From: Herbiconiux sp.
GTDB lineage: Bacteria > Actinomycetota > Actinomycetes > Actinomycetales > Microbacteriaceae
Assembly: GCF_023264855.1 (NCBI RefSeq)
Contig: NZ_JAHFUW010000012.1
Location: 1-64,000 of the forward strand
Direction of reading: 5' to 3'
Length of the DNA: 64,000 bases
The position numbers and the translations under genes were made by a program. This document shows, piece by piece, positions 51,771 through 60,547 of this stretch. The notes beneath the pieces were generated by a model. The model was not told where the DNA came from, made no database searches, and saw nothing but the letters and a program-made list of their open reading frames with translations. Within the stretch, counting starts at the first letter, position 1. Every line of letters begins with the position of its first letter.

Positions 51771-53756
51771 GTGCTGAGAGTCGTGCGTGTCGCCGGGCCC
51801 GCCACCCTGGTGGCGGTGTCGGTCGTGGCATTGCTGGTGGCATTGGCGATCGGCGGCGGGGCCGCCCCCCAGCTGCTCGAAGACCCGGGAGCCGTGGTGC
51901 GCTTCGGGCTGCCGATCTCGAGCATGCTCGTGAACATCTCCGCAGCCGGCATGATCGGCGCGCTCGGCCTGGTGCTGTTCGCGATCCCGCCGGGCAGCAC
52001 GGCCTACGGTCGCGCGCTCGACGTGGCCGCCGGATCCGCGGCGCTGTTCACGGTGGCCGCCGCCCTCACCGGCTTCTTCAACTACCTCAGCGTCACCGCC
52101 CGCGCGCTCAGCTTCGATGACGCCTTCAGCCAAGGGCTCGGGCAGTTCCTCACCCAGATCGCCCTCGGTCAGGCCTGGCTGCAGACCACGCTGATCGGCG
52201 CTGTGCTCACCGTGCTCTGCTTCGCCGTGCGCAACCAGACGACGCTCTTCTTCGTGGGCCTGCTCTCGGTGGTGGCGCTCTTCCCGATGGCCCAGCAGGG
52301 CCACGCGGCCGGAACGGATGGCCACGACGTCGCCATCACGGCACTCGGGCTGCACCTCATCTTCGCCGCGGCCTGGTTGGGCGGCCTGCTCGTGATCGTG
52401 CTGCTCAGCCGTCAGCTCGACACCCCGCGCCTGGTGGACGTGGTGGCCCGGTATTCGAGCGTCGCGCTCGTGTGTTTCGTGGTGGTCGCAGCATCCGGTT
52501 ACGTCAGCGCCGAGCTGCGGGTGGGCTCGCTCGACCGGCTGACCACGCCCTACGGGCTGCTCGTGCTGGTGAAGGTGGGCGCGCTGATCGCGCTCGGTGT
52601 GTTCGGGGCGTTCCACCGGCGCTTCGTGATCCGGCGCCTTGAAGGCACCGGCCGTCGCCGGCACTTCTGGTGGCTGGTCGTGGCCGAACTCGGCTTCATG
52701 GGCATCGCCACCGGCTTCGCGGCGGCGCTCGCCCGCACCGCCACCCCGGTGCCCGAGACCGTCGCGACCACGCAGACGGCCGCGCAGATCCTGACCGGAT
52801 CGGTGCTGCCACCCGAGCTGACACCCGAGACGTTCCTCACGCAGTGGAACTTCGACCTGATCTGGGTGCTCGTGTGCGCCTTCGCGATCTTCTTCTACCT
52901 GGCCGGCGTCATCCGCCTGCATCGGCGTGGCGACAAGTGGCCCTGGTATCGCACCGTGCTCTGGATCGCGGGCATCCTGCTGCTGTTCTACGTGACCAAC
53001 GGCGGCCTGAACGTGTACGAGAAGTTCTTGTTCAGCGTGCACATGGCCGGGCACATGACGCTCAGCATGATGGTGCCGCTGCTGCTCGTTCCCGCCGGTC
53101 CGGTGACACTGGCGCTGCGGGCGATCCGCAAGCGCGACGACGGCACTCGCGGAATCCGGGAATGGATCCTGCTGGGGGTGCACTCGAAGGTCGCCACCGT
53201 GATCGCGAACCCGATCGTGGCCGGCGTGCTGTTCGCCACCAGCCTGGTGGCGTTCTACTACACGCCGCTGTTCCGCTGGGCGACCGAGAACCACATCGGG
53301 CACGAGTGGATGATCGTGCACTTCTTGATCGTGGGCTACCTGTTCGTGCAGGCGCTGATCGGCATCGATCCGGTGCCGTACAAGCTGCCGTACCCGTTCC
53401 GGTTGTTGCTGCTGCTGATCACGATGGCGTTCCATGCCTTTTTCGGGCTCGCGCTGATGGGCGGCAACGGGCTGCTGCTGGCCGATTGGTTCGGCGCCAC
53501 CGGGCGTGACTGGGGGCCGAGCGCGATCGTCGACCAGCAGACCGGCGGCGGCATCGCCTGGAGCATCGGCGAGGTGCCGACCTTCATCCTCGCGCTGATC
53601 GTGGCCGTGCAGTGGAGTCGCAGCGACAAGAAGGAGACGAAGCGCCGCGACCGCAACGCCGACCGCACGAACGAGGCCGAGCTCGGTGAATACAACGCGA
53701 TGCTCGAGCGCCTCGCCTCCCGCGACAGCAGCGGAGCGCCACCCGCCTCCCGCTGA
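51771..53756 (+). CDS. CopD/CtaG-type copper and cytochrome oxidase assembly membrane protein
   Basis: 661 residues with about 15-16 membrane helices, a fusion of a CopD-like domain (about 1-340; HLIFAAAWLGGLLVIV with the conserved His and Trp-Gly-Gly) and a CtaG/caa3 assembly domain (about 360-630; HMAGHMTLSMMVPLLLVPAGPVTL, then HFLIVGYLFVQALIGIDP and MAFHAFFGLALM). The His and Met residues in these helices are the likely copper contacts. Delivers copper to respiratory oxidases by family analogy. The tail (about 630-661) is charged. Confidence 0.88.
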   Translation: MLRVVRVAGPATLVAVSVVALLVALAIGGGAAPQLLEDPGAVVRFGLPISSMLVNISAAGMIGALGLVLFAIPPGSTAYGRALDVAAGSAALFTVAAALTGFFNYLSVTARALSFDDAFSQGLGQFLTQIALGQAWLQTTLIGAVLTVLCFAVRNQTTLFFVGLLSVVALFPMAQQGHAAGTDGHDVAITALGLHLIFAAAWLGGLLVIVLLSRQLDTPRLVDVVARYSSVALVCFVVVAASGYVSAELRVGSLDRLTTPYGLLVLVKVGALIALGVFGAFHRRFVIRRLEGTGRRRHFWWLVVAELGFMGIATGFAAALARTATPVPETVATTQTAAQILTGSVLPPELTPETFLTQWNFDLIWVLVCAFAIFFYLAGVIRLHRRGDKWPWYRTVLWIAGILLLFYVTNGGLNVYEKFLFSVHMAGHMTLSMMVPLLLVPAGPVTLALRAIRKRDDGTRGIREWILLGVHSKVATVIANPIVAGVLFATSLVAFYYTPLFRWATENHIGHEWMIVHFLIVGYLFVQALIGIDPVPYKLPYPFRLLLLLITMAFHAFFGLALMGGNGLLLADWFGATGRDWGPSAIVDQQTGGGIAWSIGEVPTFILALIVAVQWSRSDKKETKRRDRNADRTNEAELGEYNAMLERLASRDSSGAPPASR

Positions 53757-53770
53757 ACCCGGCTCGGTCT

Positions 53771-53799
53771 CCGCCCCCGTCCAAAACGAAAGGGGGCGG
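53771..53799 (+). terminator. Hairpin after the CopD/CtaG-like gene
   Basis: CCGCCCCC (53771-53778) and GGGGGCGG (53792-53799) with a 13-base A-rich loop, 14 bases after the stop. Confidence 0.5.
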
Positions 53800-53883
53800 G
53801 ACGGGCGGGCAGTCGGATGGCGGGGGCGCTCCGAATGCTCTGTGCCGGGCCCGCTTTCGGGCGGGCGGGAGGAGACTGGCGTC

Positions 53884-55065
53884 ATGGGTTCTGAGGGAAA
53901 GACGGGCGCGCAGGCCGAATCGGTTCCGGATGCCCGCCCCGGCCGGCTCCTGGTCACGGGCGGCGCCGGTTTCATCGGATCCGAGATCGTGCGCCAGGCT
54001 CTCACCGCGGGCTGGGACGTGCGGGTGCTCGACAGCTTCCGCGACGACGTGCACGCCGAGTGGACGGATGCCTCCGCCATCGACCCGAGGGTGGAGGTGG
54101 TGCGCGCCGACGTGCGTGACGCCGCAGCCGTGGCATCCGCTCTGCAGGGTGTCGACGCCGTGAGCCACCAGGCCGGCAAGGTGGGGCTCGGAGTCGACTT
54201 CTCGGATGCGCCCGACTACGTGGGGTCGAACGAACTCGGCACGGCGGTGCTCCTGAACGAGATGGCGCAGGCCGGCGTCGACCGGCTCGTCTTCGCCTCG
54301 TCGATGGTGGTCTACGGCGAGGGACGCTACGTGAGTTCGCGCGGGGCGACCCGCCCGGCTCCGCGGCGACGCGCTGACCTCGACGCCGGGCGCTTCGACC
54401 CGCGCGACGAGCTCACCGGCGAGGCCCTGTACCCCGAGTTGATCGGAGAGGACTCGGCGCTGGACCCGCGCAACGTCTACGCCACGAGCAAGCTCGCCCA
54501 GGAGTTCCACTCCGCCGCCTGGGCCCGAACCACGGGCGGCCGCGTGGTCGGTCTCCGCTACCACAACGTCTACGGGCCGGGGATGCCGCAGAACACGCCG
54601 TACGCCGGTGTCGCCTCGCTGTTCCGCTCGGCTCTGGAGCGCGGTGAGGCCCCGCGCGTGTTCGAAGACGGGCGTCAGCGCCGCGACTTCGTGCACGTGC
54701 GCGACGTGGCCTCGGCCAACCTCGCCGCCCTCGCCTGGACCGCGGATGCCGCGCCCGAACGCGTCGAGATGCTCAATGTGGGCAGCGGCGTCGTGCACAC
54801 GATCGGCGACATGGCCGAAGCGCTCAGCCGGGCGTTCGGCGGCCCGGCGCCCGTGGTGACCGGCGAATACCGCCTCGGCGACGTGCGGCACATCACCGCG
54901 TCGTCGGCCCGCATCCGGGATCTTCTGGGCTGGTCGTCCGCCGTCGACTTCGAGGCCGGCGTGCGCGAGTTCGCCGCAGCTCCCCTGCGCGCGGCCGCGG
55001 CCGCGTCGTCGTCGCCGTCCTCGCCCAGCGCGGCGCGCTCGCTCGAGAACGCGGTGCCCGCATGA
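53884..55065 (+). CDS. NAD-dependent epimerase/dehydratase
   Basis: 393 residues. Extended SDR: VTGGAGFIGSEIV (about 25-37), NVYATSKLAQEFH with the Tyr-x3-Lys pair and RYHNVYGPGMPQN. Likely acts on a nucleotide sugar. Low-complexity Ala/Ser tail at the end. Its stop overlaps the next gene (ATGA), so it belongs with the glycosyltransferases that follow. Confidence 0.88.
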   Translation: MGSEGKTGAQAESVPDARPGRLLVTGGAGFIGSEIVRQALTAGWDVRVLDSFRDDVHAEWTDASAIDPRVEVVRADVRDAAAVASALQGVDAVSHQAGKVGLGVDFSDAPDYVGSNELGTAVLLNEMAQAGVDRLVFASSMVVYGEGRYVSSRGATRPAPRRRADLDAGRFDPRDELTGEALYPELIGEDSALDPRNVYATSKLAQEFHSAAWARTTGGRVVGLRYHNVYGPGMPQNTPYAGVASLFRSALERGEAPRVFEDGRQRRDFVHVRDVASANLAALAWTADAAPERVEMLNVGSGVVHTIGDMAEALSRAFGGPAPVVTGEYRLGDVRHITASSARIRDLLGWSSAVDFEAGVREFAAAPLRAAAAASSSPSSPSAARSLENAVPA

Positions 55066-55778
55066 GCGCGCCACTGGTGGACGTGGTGCTGCCCTGCCTG
55101 AACGAGGAGGGCGCTCTGCCCTGGGTGATCGGCCGGCTGCCGGAGGGCTACCGGGCGATCGTGGTCGACAACGGCTCGACCGACCGTTCGGCCGAGATCG
55201 CCCGTGCGGCCGGAGCCCTGGTGGTGACCGAGCCGAAGCGGGGATTCGGATCGGCGGCCCACGCGGGTCTGCTGGCCGCCACGGCCCCGATCGTGGCCTT
55301 CTGCGACGCCGACGCGTCGATGGACCCCGCCGAACTCCCCCGCCTGGTGGCGCCGATCGTCGCCGGGACCGCCGGGATCGTGCTCGGCCGCCGCCGGCCG
55401 ACCACGCGCGGGGCCTGGCCCCTGCACGCCCGCTTCGCCAACCGGGCGCTCGCCGTTCTGATCCGCCGCCGGGCCGGCATCCGGGTGCACGACCTCGGCC
55501 CGATGCGCGCCGCCCGGCGGGAAGACCTGCTCGCGCTCGACCTTCAGGACCGCCGCAGCGGCTACCCGCTCGAGATGCTGCTGAAGGCACACGCCGGGGG
55601 CTGGACGGTGCGCGAGTACGACACCGCCTACAACCCGAGGGTGGGCCGTTCGAAGGTGACCGGCACCATCCGGGGCACGATCACGGCCGTGACCGACATG
55701 TCACGGCTGCTGCGCGATGTCGAGCAGAACGGTTCCGCCGCGCCCGCGGAAGCGGTACGTTCGCTGAACGTCGTCTGA
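55062..55778 (+). CDS. Family 2 glycosyltransferase (DPM-like)
   Basis: 238 residues, no membrane helices. VDVVLPCLNEEGALPWVI, VVDNGSTDRSAEIA, the GFGSAAHAGL segment and the DAD metal motif in FCDADAS fit GT2 enzymes that use lipid phosphates or other acceptors. Coupled by ATGA to the epimerase gene. Confidence 0.87.
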   Translation: MSAPLVDVVLPCLNEEGALPWVIGRLPEGYRAIVVDNGSTDRSAEIARAAGALVVTEPKRGFGSAAHAGLLAATAPIVAFCDADASMDPAELPRLVAPIVAGTAGIVLGRRRPTTRGAWPLHARFANRALAVLIRRRAGIRVHDLGPMRAARREDLLALDLQDRRSGYPLEMLLKAHAGGWTVREYDTAYNPRVGRSKVTGTIRGTITAVTDMSRLLRDVEQNGSAAPAEAVRSLNVV

Positions 55779-55863
55779 ACAGAGCGATCCGATCCGGCTC
55801 CCGCGCCGAATGCCCGGTACGACCTCGAAGTCGCACACAGCAGCACCGAACGAGGGACACCCC

Positions 55864-56508
55864 ATGCTCACCATCGTCGTCATCGCCAAAGAATGCATCC
55901 CCGGCAAGGTCAAGACCCGTCTGCACCCGCCGCTGAGCTACGAAGAGGCCGCCGACGTGGCATCCGCGAGTCTCGCCGACACCCTCGAGACGGTGCGTGC
56001 TCTGCCTTTCACCCGCCTGGTGCTCGCCTTCGACGGCGAGAACGTGCCCGCCGAGGCGCACGGCTTCGAGGTGCTGCCGCAGATCGCCGGAACCCTCGAC
56101 CAGCGTCTCGCCGCCATCTTCGACACGATCGAGGGCCCGATGGTGCTGATCGGCATGGACACCCCGCAGGTCAGCCGCGCCTCGCTGGAGAGCGTGCTCA
56201 CCGGATGGCGGGCCGACGTCGACGCCTGGATGGGGCCGGCATCCGACGGCGGGTTCTGGGCCCTGGGGATGCGCGACCCCGACGGATCGCTCATCCGGGG
56301 CGTTCCGATGTCGCGCGACGACACCGGAAAGCTGCAGCTGGAGCGCCTTCACTCCGCGGGCCTGACGGTGCGGCTGCTGCCCACGATCAACGACATCGAT
56401 ACCATCGACGACGCCCTCGAGGTGTCCGAACTCGTGCCCACGAGCCGGTTCGGGCGCGCCTTCCGGGCCGTCAGCCGCCGCCTCGTGGCCGAACACGCCA
56501 CGAGCTGA
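55864..56508 (+). CDS. TIGR04282/DUF2064 family glycosyltransferase-like protein
   Basis: 214 residues from ATG 55864 with GAGGGA upstream. AKECIPGKVKTRLHPPLSYEEA and the LIGMDTPQVS and GPASDGGFWALGM motifs mark the DUF2064 branch of nucleotide-sugar transferases (GT-A fold, related to CofC/MobA). Biochemical role unknown. Follows GT2 after 85 bases. Confidence 0.87.
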   Translation: MLTIVVIAKECIPGKVKTRLHPPLSYEEAADVASASLADTLETVRALPFTRLVLAFDGENVPAEAHGFEVLPQIAGTLDQRLAAIFDTIEGPMVLIGMDTPQVSRASLESVLTGWRADVDAWMGPASDGGFWALGMRDPDGSLIRGVPMSRDDTGKLQLERLHSAGLTVRLLPTINDIDTIDDALEVSELVPTSRFGRAFRAVSRRLVAEHATS

Positions 56509-56521
56509 GCGGGGCTCGCTC

Positions 56522-57784
56522 ATGCGGCGCCTGCTCTCCGAACTCCAGCGGGTCGTCGCCGCGCCCTCCCGCAACCCACGGATGGCGGTGGTGCTCGGCC
56601 GGCTGCTGGCCATCGCCTTCCTGCTCTGCTTCGGCACCGGGCTGTACAGCCACTTCCTGCAGGAGCCGCTGCCCTGGATGCGGTTTCCCACCCGGCCCGA
56701 GGGGCTCTACCAGCTCACCCAGGGCATCCACATCACCGCCGGGATCGCCTGCTTCCCGCTGATCCTGGGCAAGCTGTACACCGTCTTCCCCGAGCTGTTC
56801 CAGACGCCGCCGCTGAAGGGCTTCGTGCACCTGCTCGAGCGGGCGTCGATCGCGATCTTCGTGGGCGCCTCTCTCGTGCAGATCACCATCGGGCTCCTCA
56901 ACACCTACCAGTGGTATCCGTGGCCGTTCGGCTTCCGCGAGGTGCACTTCGCGCTCTCGTTCGTGGTGATCGGGTCGCTCGCCATCCACATCGCCGTGAA
57001 GCTCCCCGTGATCTCCCGGTTCTGGACGAAGCGCCGGGCCGAGCTCGCCTTCGCGGAAGATACCGCCGAGGCCGAGGCCGAGCTCGAGGCCGAACCGCTC
57101 GACGGGAAGACGGCGACGGATGCTCGCCCCGTCGGAGGCGTGACCGGTCGCGTGCTGCGCTGGATCGACGACACCCCCGCCCCCGAGCCCGTCGCCTCAC
57201 GCCGTGGCTTCCTCGGCGTGATCGGCTTCTCGACCCTGGCCGTGGTCGTGCTGACCGCCGGCCAGTCCTTCGCCTTCCTGCGCCCGTCGAACCTGTTCGC
57301 GCCCCGCGCCCAGGGCATCGGCCCGCAGAACCTGCCGGTGAACCGCACGGCCGAGGCCGCCCAGGTGACCGTGTCGGCCGTCGCGCCGAACTGGCGGCTC
57401 TCGGTGCGCAACGGCGAGACGCAGATCACCCTCACCCGCGACGAGCTGCTCGCCCTGCCGCAGACCGCGGTCGAGCTGCCGATCGCCTGCGTGGAGGGCT
57501 GGAGCCAGACCGCCTCGTGGCGGGGTGTGCGGATCAAGGATCTCGCGGCCGCCGTCGGCGCCTCCCAGGATCGCGCCCTGCGCATCACGAGCCTGGAGAA
57601 GGAGGGCGGCTACCGCGTGACCACGATGGGGCCGGAGTACGTGGGCGACGACAGCACCCTCGTGGCTCTCGAACTGAACGGCGAGACCTTGGACATCGAC
57701 CACGGCTACCCGGCCCGCATCATCGCGCCCGGGCGCCCCGGGGTGCTGCAGACCAAATGGCTGAGCTCGCTGGAGGTGTTGTGA
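56522..57784 (+). CDS. Membrane molybdopterin-dependent oxidoreductase (sulfite-oxidase fold)
   Basis: 420 residues. The N-half holds four membrane helices (about 22-165) like a b-type cytochrome/ferric-reductase membrane part, with several His in helices (HFLQ, GIHITAG, HFALSF, IHIAVK). A fifth hydrophobic segment (about 227-250) leads to an outer SUOX-type Moco domain (about 285-420) where C323 in IACVEGWS is the expected Mo ligand and ASWRGVRIKDL follows. Substrate unknown. Overlaps the next gene by one base (TGATG). Confidence 0.85.
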   Translation: MRRLLSELQRVVAAPSRNPRMAVVLGRLLAIAFLLCFGTGLYSHFLQEPLPWMRFPTRPEGLYQLTQGIHITAGIACFPLILGKLYTVFPELFQTPPLKGFVHLLERASIAIFVGASLVQITIGLLNTYQWYPWPFGFREVHFALSFVVIGSLAIHIAVKLPVISRFWTKRRAELAFAEDTAEAEAELEAEPLDGKTATDARPVGGVTGRVLRWIDDTPAPEPVASRRGFLGVIGFSTLAVVVLTAGQSFAFLRPSNLFAPRAQGIGPQNLPVNRTAEAAQVTVSAVAPNWRLSVRNGETQITLTRDELLALPQTAVELPIACVEGWSQTASWRGVRIKDLAAAVGASQDRALRITSLEKEGGYRVTTMGPEYVGDDSTLVALELNGETLDIDHGYPARIIAPGRPGVLQTKWLSSLEVL

Positions 57785-58248
57785 TGAGGATCACCCGCAT
57801 CGTCTTGGTGGTCATCGGCGTGCTCGGCCTGCTGCTCGGCGCGCTGGTGCTGGTGATGAAGCAGGATCCGGCGCAGATCGTGGGCGTGGGCGTGTGGATG
57901 ATCGGCGCCATCCTGCTGCACGACGCCATCCTGTCGCCGCTCGTGGTGGGGGCGGGCATCCTGGTGCGCAAGACGGGGCGGCGGCTTCCCTACGGAATCC
58001 TCGCGATCGTGCAGGCCGGGGTCGTCCTGGCCGCCATCCTGGGCCTGATCGTGGCGCCCGAGATCTACGCCAAGACGCTCGGCGTCGCGAACCCGACCGT
58101 GCTCCCGCTCGACTACACGCTCAACCTCGTGCTGACCTGGGCTGCGGTGGCGGTGCTCACCGCCGCCTGCTGTGCGCTGTACCTGGCCCGCGCCCGGCGC
58201 CGAGCATCCGGAACCGCTCCCGCGCAGGCCGTGACGCGCGAGGATTAG
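57784..58248 (+). CDS. Four-helix membrane protein of unknown function
   Basis: 154 residues with four membrane helices (about 5-24, 33-55, 67-88 and 107-128) and a basic tail. LHDAILSPLV sits at the end of helix 2. Not recognised. One-base overlap with the molybdoenzyme gene suggests a partner role. Confidence 0.7.
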   Translation: MRITRIVLVVIGVLGLLLGALVLVMKQDPAQIVGVGVWMIGAILLHDAILSPLVVGAGILVRKTGRRLPYGILAIVQAGVVLAAILGLIVAPEIYAKTLGVANPTVLPLDYTLNLVLTWAAVAVLTAACCALYLARARRRASGTAPAQAVTRED

Positions 58249-58250
58249 GC

Positions 58251-59654
58251 GTGCGCATCATCCTCACCGCCGTGCTCCTGGCGGCGCTCGCCGTGCTGAC
58301 CTGGCTCGGCGTGACCACCGTCGGCTTTCTCGACCCGGCCGACTCGGGCGGTCTGGTGTGGTTCGCCCTCGCCTCCTGGGCGGTGTTCGCTGTGGCCTTC
58401 CTGGCGCTCAGGGGCGTGCGCAGCGGCCGATCCGCCGTGGTGGTGGTGCTGGCCGGCTCCCTCGCCCTGGGCGCGGCCGCCCTCGCGGGGCCGCCCACCA
58501 CCAGCACCGACTCCGCGCGCTACGCCTGGGACGGCATCGTGCAGAGTGCCGGCCACTCCCCCTACGACCACACCCCGGCCGACCAGGCCTACGAGAACCT
58601 GCGCCCCGACTGGCTCTACCCGGCGACGATCCCGGATGCCGAGGGCCGGCCCCAGTGCGTCGACGAGGGCGACCGCATCTCCCGCACCCTGAACGTGCCC
58701 GGCTTCACGGTGCTGTGCACCACCATCAACCGCCCGCAGGTGCCCACGATCTATCCGCCCGCCGCCGAGCTGTACTTCGCGGGCGTCCGCGCGGTCGTGC
58801 CGGCCGAGGCCGCGTACTGGCCCCTCCAGGCGTCAGGCCTCGTGCTCTCGCTGGGCGTGACCGGTCTGCTGCTGCTCACCCTGCGCCGCCGCGGCCTGGA
58901 TCCGCGGTGGGCCGCCCTCTGGGGCTGGTGCCCGTTCGTGCTCTCCGAGGCGGTCACCAACTCGCACGTCGACGTGCTGGCGGCCCTCCTGGTGCTCGCG
59001 GCGAGCATCCTCGTCGCCACCGGGCGCCGGCTGCGCGGCGGCATCGCGCTCGGCGCCGCCATCGCCGTCAAGCTGATCCCGGTGATCGCCGCCCCGGCGC
59101 TGCTGCGCAAGCAACCGTGGAAGGTGGTCGTGGGCGCCGTGCTCACCTTCGCCGTGCTCTACGTGCCGTACGTGCTGCTGAGCGGGGTCGGAGTGATCGG
59201 CTATCTACCTGGCTACCTCTCCGAGGAGGGCTACGACGACGGATCGCGCTTCGCGCTCGTGTCGCTGCTGTTCCCGGGCGGTGCCGCACTCTGGGCGTCG
59301 GCGGTGCTCCTTCTCGCCGTGGCCGTCGTGGTGTGGCGGCGCACCGATCCCGAGTCGCCGTGGCGCGGGCAGCTGCTCATGATCGGCGCGACCCTGCTGA
59401 TCGTCACCCCGCACTACTCCTGGTACGCGCTGCTGCTCGTGCCGTTCGTGGTGATGACCGGCCGCTGGGAGTGGCTCGCCGTGCCGCTGGCCCTCACGCT
59501 GGGACTGCTGCTGCCGGAATTGTGGATCGCGCGGCTCAGCCTGGTGGGCGCGATCATCGTCATCGCGGGGCTCTGGATGGTGCGTCACCGCCTGCAGATC
59601 CGCGGAAACACGCGGAACGACCGGCGAAACCTGAGTTTTTCCTGGCAGCCGTGA
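58251..59654 (+). CDS. GT87/DUF2029-like polytopic glycosyltransferase
   Basis: 467 residues from GTG 58251, two bases after the preceding gene. About 10-12 membrane helices. An outer loop after helix 3 has YAWDGIVQSAGHSPYDHTPAD, the D-G-x-Y type pattern of polyprenol-phosphate-mannose-dependent GT-C enzymes; TIYPPAAELYF and LSEAVTNSHVD follow. Likely glycosylates an extracytoplasmic acceptor using a lipid-linked sugar, perhaps made by the GT2 upstream (inference). Confidence 0.8.
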   Translation: MRIILTAVLLAALAVLTWLGVTTVGFLDPADSGGLVWFALASWAVFAVAFLALRGVRSGRSAVVVVLAGSLALGAAALAGPPTTSTDSARYAWDGIVQSAGHSPYDHTPADQAYENLRPDWLYPATIPDAEGRPQCVDEGDRISRTLNVPGFTVLCTTINRPQVPTIYPPAAELYFAGVRAVVPAEAAYWPLQASGLVLSLGVTGLLLLTLRRRGLDPRWAALWGWCPFVLSEAVTNSHVDVLAALLVLAASILVATGRRLRGGIALGAAIAVKLIPVIAAPALLRKQPWKVVVGAVLTFAVLYVPYVLLSGVGVIGYLPGYLSEEGYDDGSRFALVSLLFPGGAALWASAVLLLAVAVVVWRRTDPESPWRGQLLMIGATLLIVTPHYSWYALLLVPFVVMTGRWEWLAVPLALTLGLLLPELWIARLSLVGAIIVIAGLWMVRHRLQIRGNTRNDRRNLSFSWQP

Positions 59655-59658
59655 AAAT

Positions 59659-59684
59659 CGCACCCACCCAATTGCGGGGGTGCG
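59659..59684 (+). terminator. Possible terminator of the glycosyltransferase block
   Basis: CGCACCC (59659-59665) and GGGTGCG (59678-59684), a seven-base stem right after the GT87 stop. Confidence 0.4.
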
Positions 59685-59733
59685 CCGAACTCTTAGTGTC
59701 CAGCAAGCACACCAAACACTAAGGATCACGACC

Positions 59734-60411
59734 ATGCGCAAGATCACGAAAGCAACCCTCGGCCTCGCCACTGCTGGCCTCCTCGCCTTCGGCCTCGGGG
59801 CCTGCGCGATGGGAAGCAGCGACAGCGGCTCGTCCAGCTCCGACACCTCCTCGTCGGCCAGCGCCACGCCCGAGCCCATCGCCTCGATCGCCAGCCTGAC
59901 CGGCGTCGACACCGAGGTCACCGTCGATGCGGGCTTCCTCGACGCACTCACCTCGCTCGGCCTCACCCCCGGCGTGGTCGGCACCGCCACCCTGACCGAC
60001 GGCGTTCTCGCCTTCCCGATCACCGGCGGCAACGTGGACTACTACGACCCCGAGCAGAGCTACCGCCCGTACGTTCAGGGCAGCATCGAGCACGAGGGTT
60101 CCGGCCTGTCGCTGACCGCCGGCGGCACCACCGTCGAGCTGACCAACTTCACCATCGACCCCGGAACCTCCAAGCTGTACGGTGACGTCGCCGCCAACGG
60201 CGAGTCCGTCGTGAAGCAGGCCTTCCTGTTCGACCTCGACGGCTCGACCCTGAAGCCGCTGCAGACCGAGGGCGACACCGCCATCCTCGAGGGCACCACG
60301 GTTCACATCTCGGCTGACGCTGCCGACCTGCTGAACGCCACCTACAAGACCGACGCGGTCAAGGAAGGCCTCCTCGTGGGCGTCGCCAAGATCACGGTCA
60401 ACACCAAGTAA
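59734..60411 (+). CDS. Secreted lipoprotein of unknown function
   Basis: 225 residues from ATG 59734 with AAGGA upstream. Lipoprotein signal with lipobox LGAC (Cys24), a Ser-rich linker, then a probably all-beta domain with a GVVGTATLTDGVLAFPITGG segment and a later SGLSLTAGGTTVELTN. HtaA-like or other Ig-like folds are possible; not recognised with confidence. No cysteine except the lipidated one, so no disulfides. Confidence 0.8.
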   Translation: MRKITKATLGLATAGLLAFGLGACAMGSSDSGSSSSDTSSSASATPEPIASIASLTGVDTEVTVDAGFLDALTSLGLTPGVVGTATLTDGVLAFPITGGNVDYYDPEQSYRPYVQGSIEHEGSGLSLTAGGTTVELTNFTIDPGTSKLYGDVAANGESVVKQAFLFDLDGSTLKPLQTEGDTAILEGTTVHISADAADLLNATYKTDAVKEGLLVGVAKITVNTK

Positions 60412-60448
60412 TACCGGTACCACGCACCACCGCTTCACCTGAAGCGCA

Positions 60449-60481
60449 GAAGGCCCGGCATCCTCGCGATGCCGGGCCTTC
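60449..60481 (+). terminator. Strong hairpin after the lipoprotein gene
   Basis: Perfect 14-base arms GAAGGCCCGGCATC (60449-60462) and GATGCCGGGCCTTC (60468-60481), five-base loop. No long T-run. Confidence 0.75.
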
Positions 60482-60535
60482 GCCGTGTCCGGGGCCCTGC
60501 CGTGACCGCTGCTCTGCGGCCGGCACGGCTGCGGC

Positions 60536-60541
60536 TACCAT
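60536..60541 (+). promoter_or_regulatory. Leaderless-type -10 of pabB
   Basis: TACCAT, six bases, then the ATG at 60548. Confidence 0.6.
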
Positions 60542-60547
60542 CGAGGG

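Noticed and set aside
51744-54179. 811-codon open frame on the minus strand opposite the CopD/CtaG-like gene
   Set aside because: Antisense shadow with His/Gln/Arg-rich composition and no motifs; the plus strand encodes a convincing membrane protein and epimerase.
59651-59667. Second Zur or Fur box before the lipoprotein gene (TGAAAATCG)
   Set aside because: Only one half-site is present and the bases belong to the end of the GT87 gene and a hairpin.
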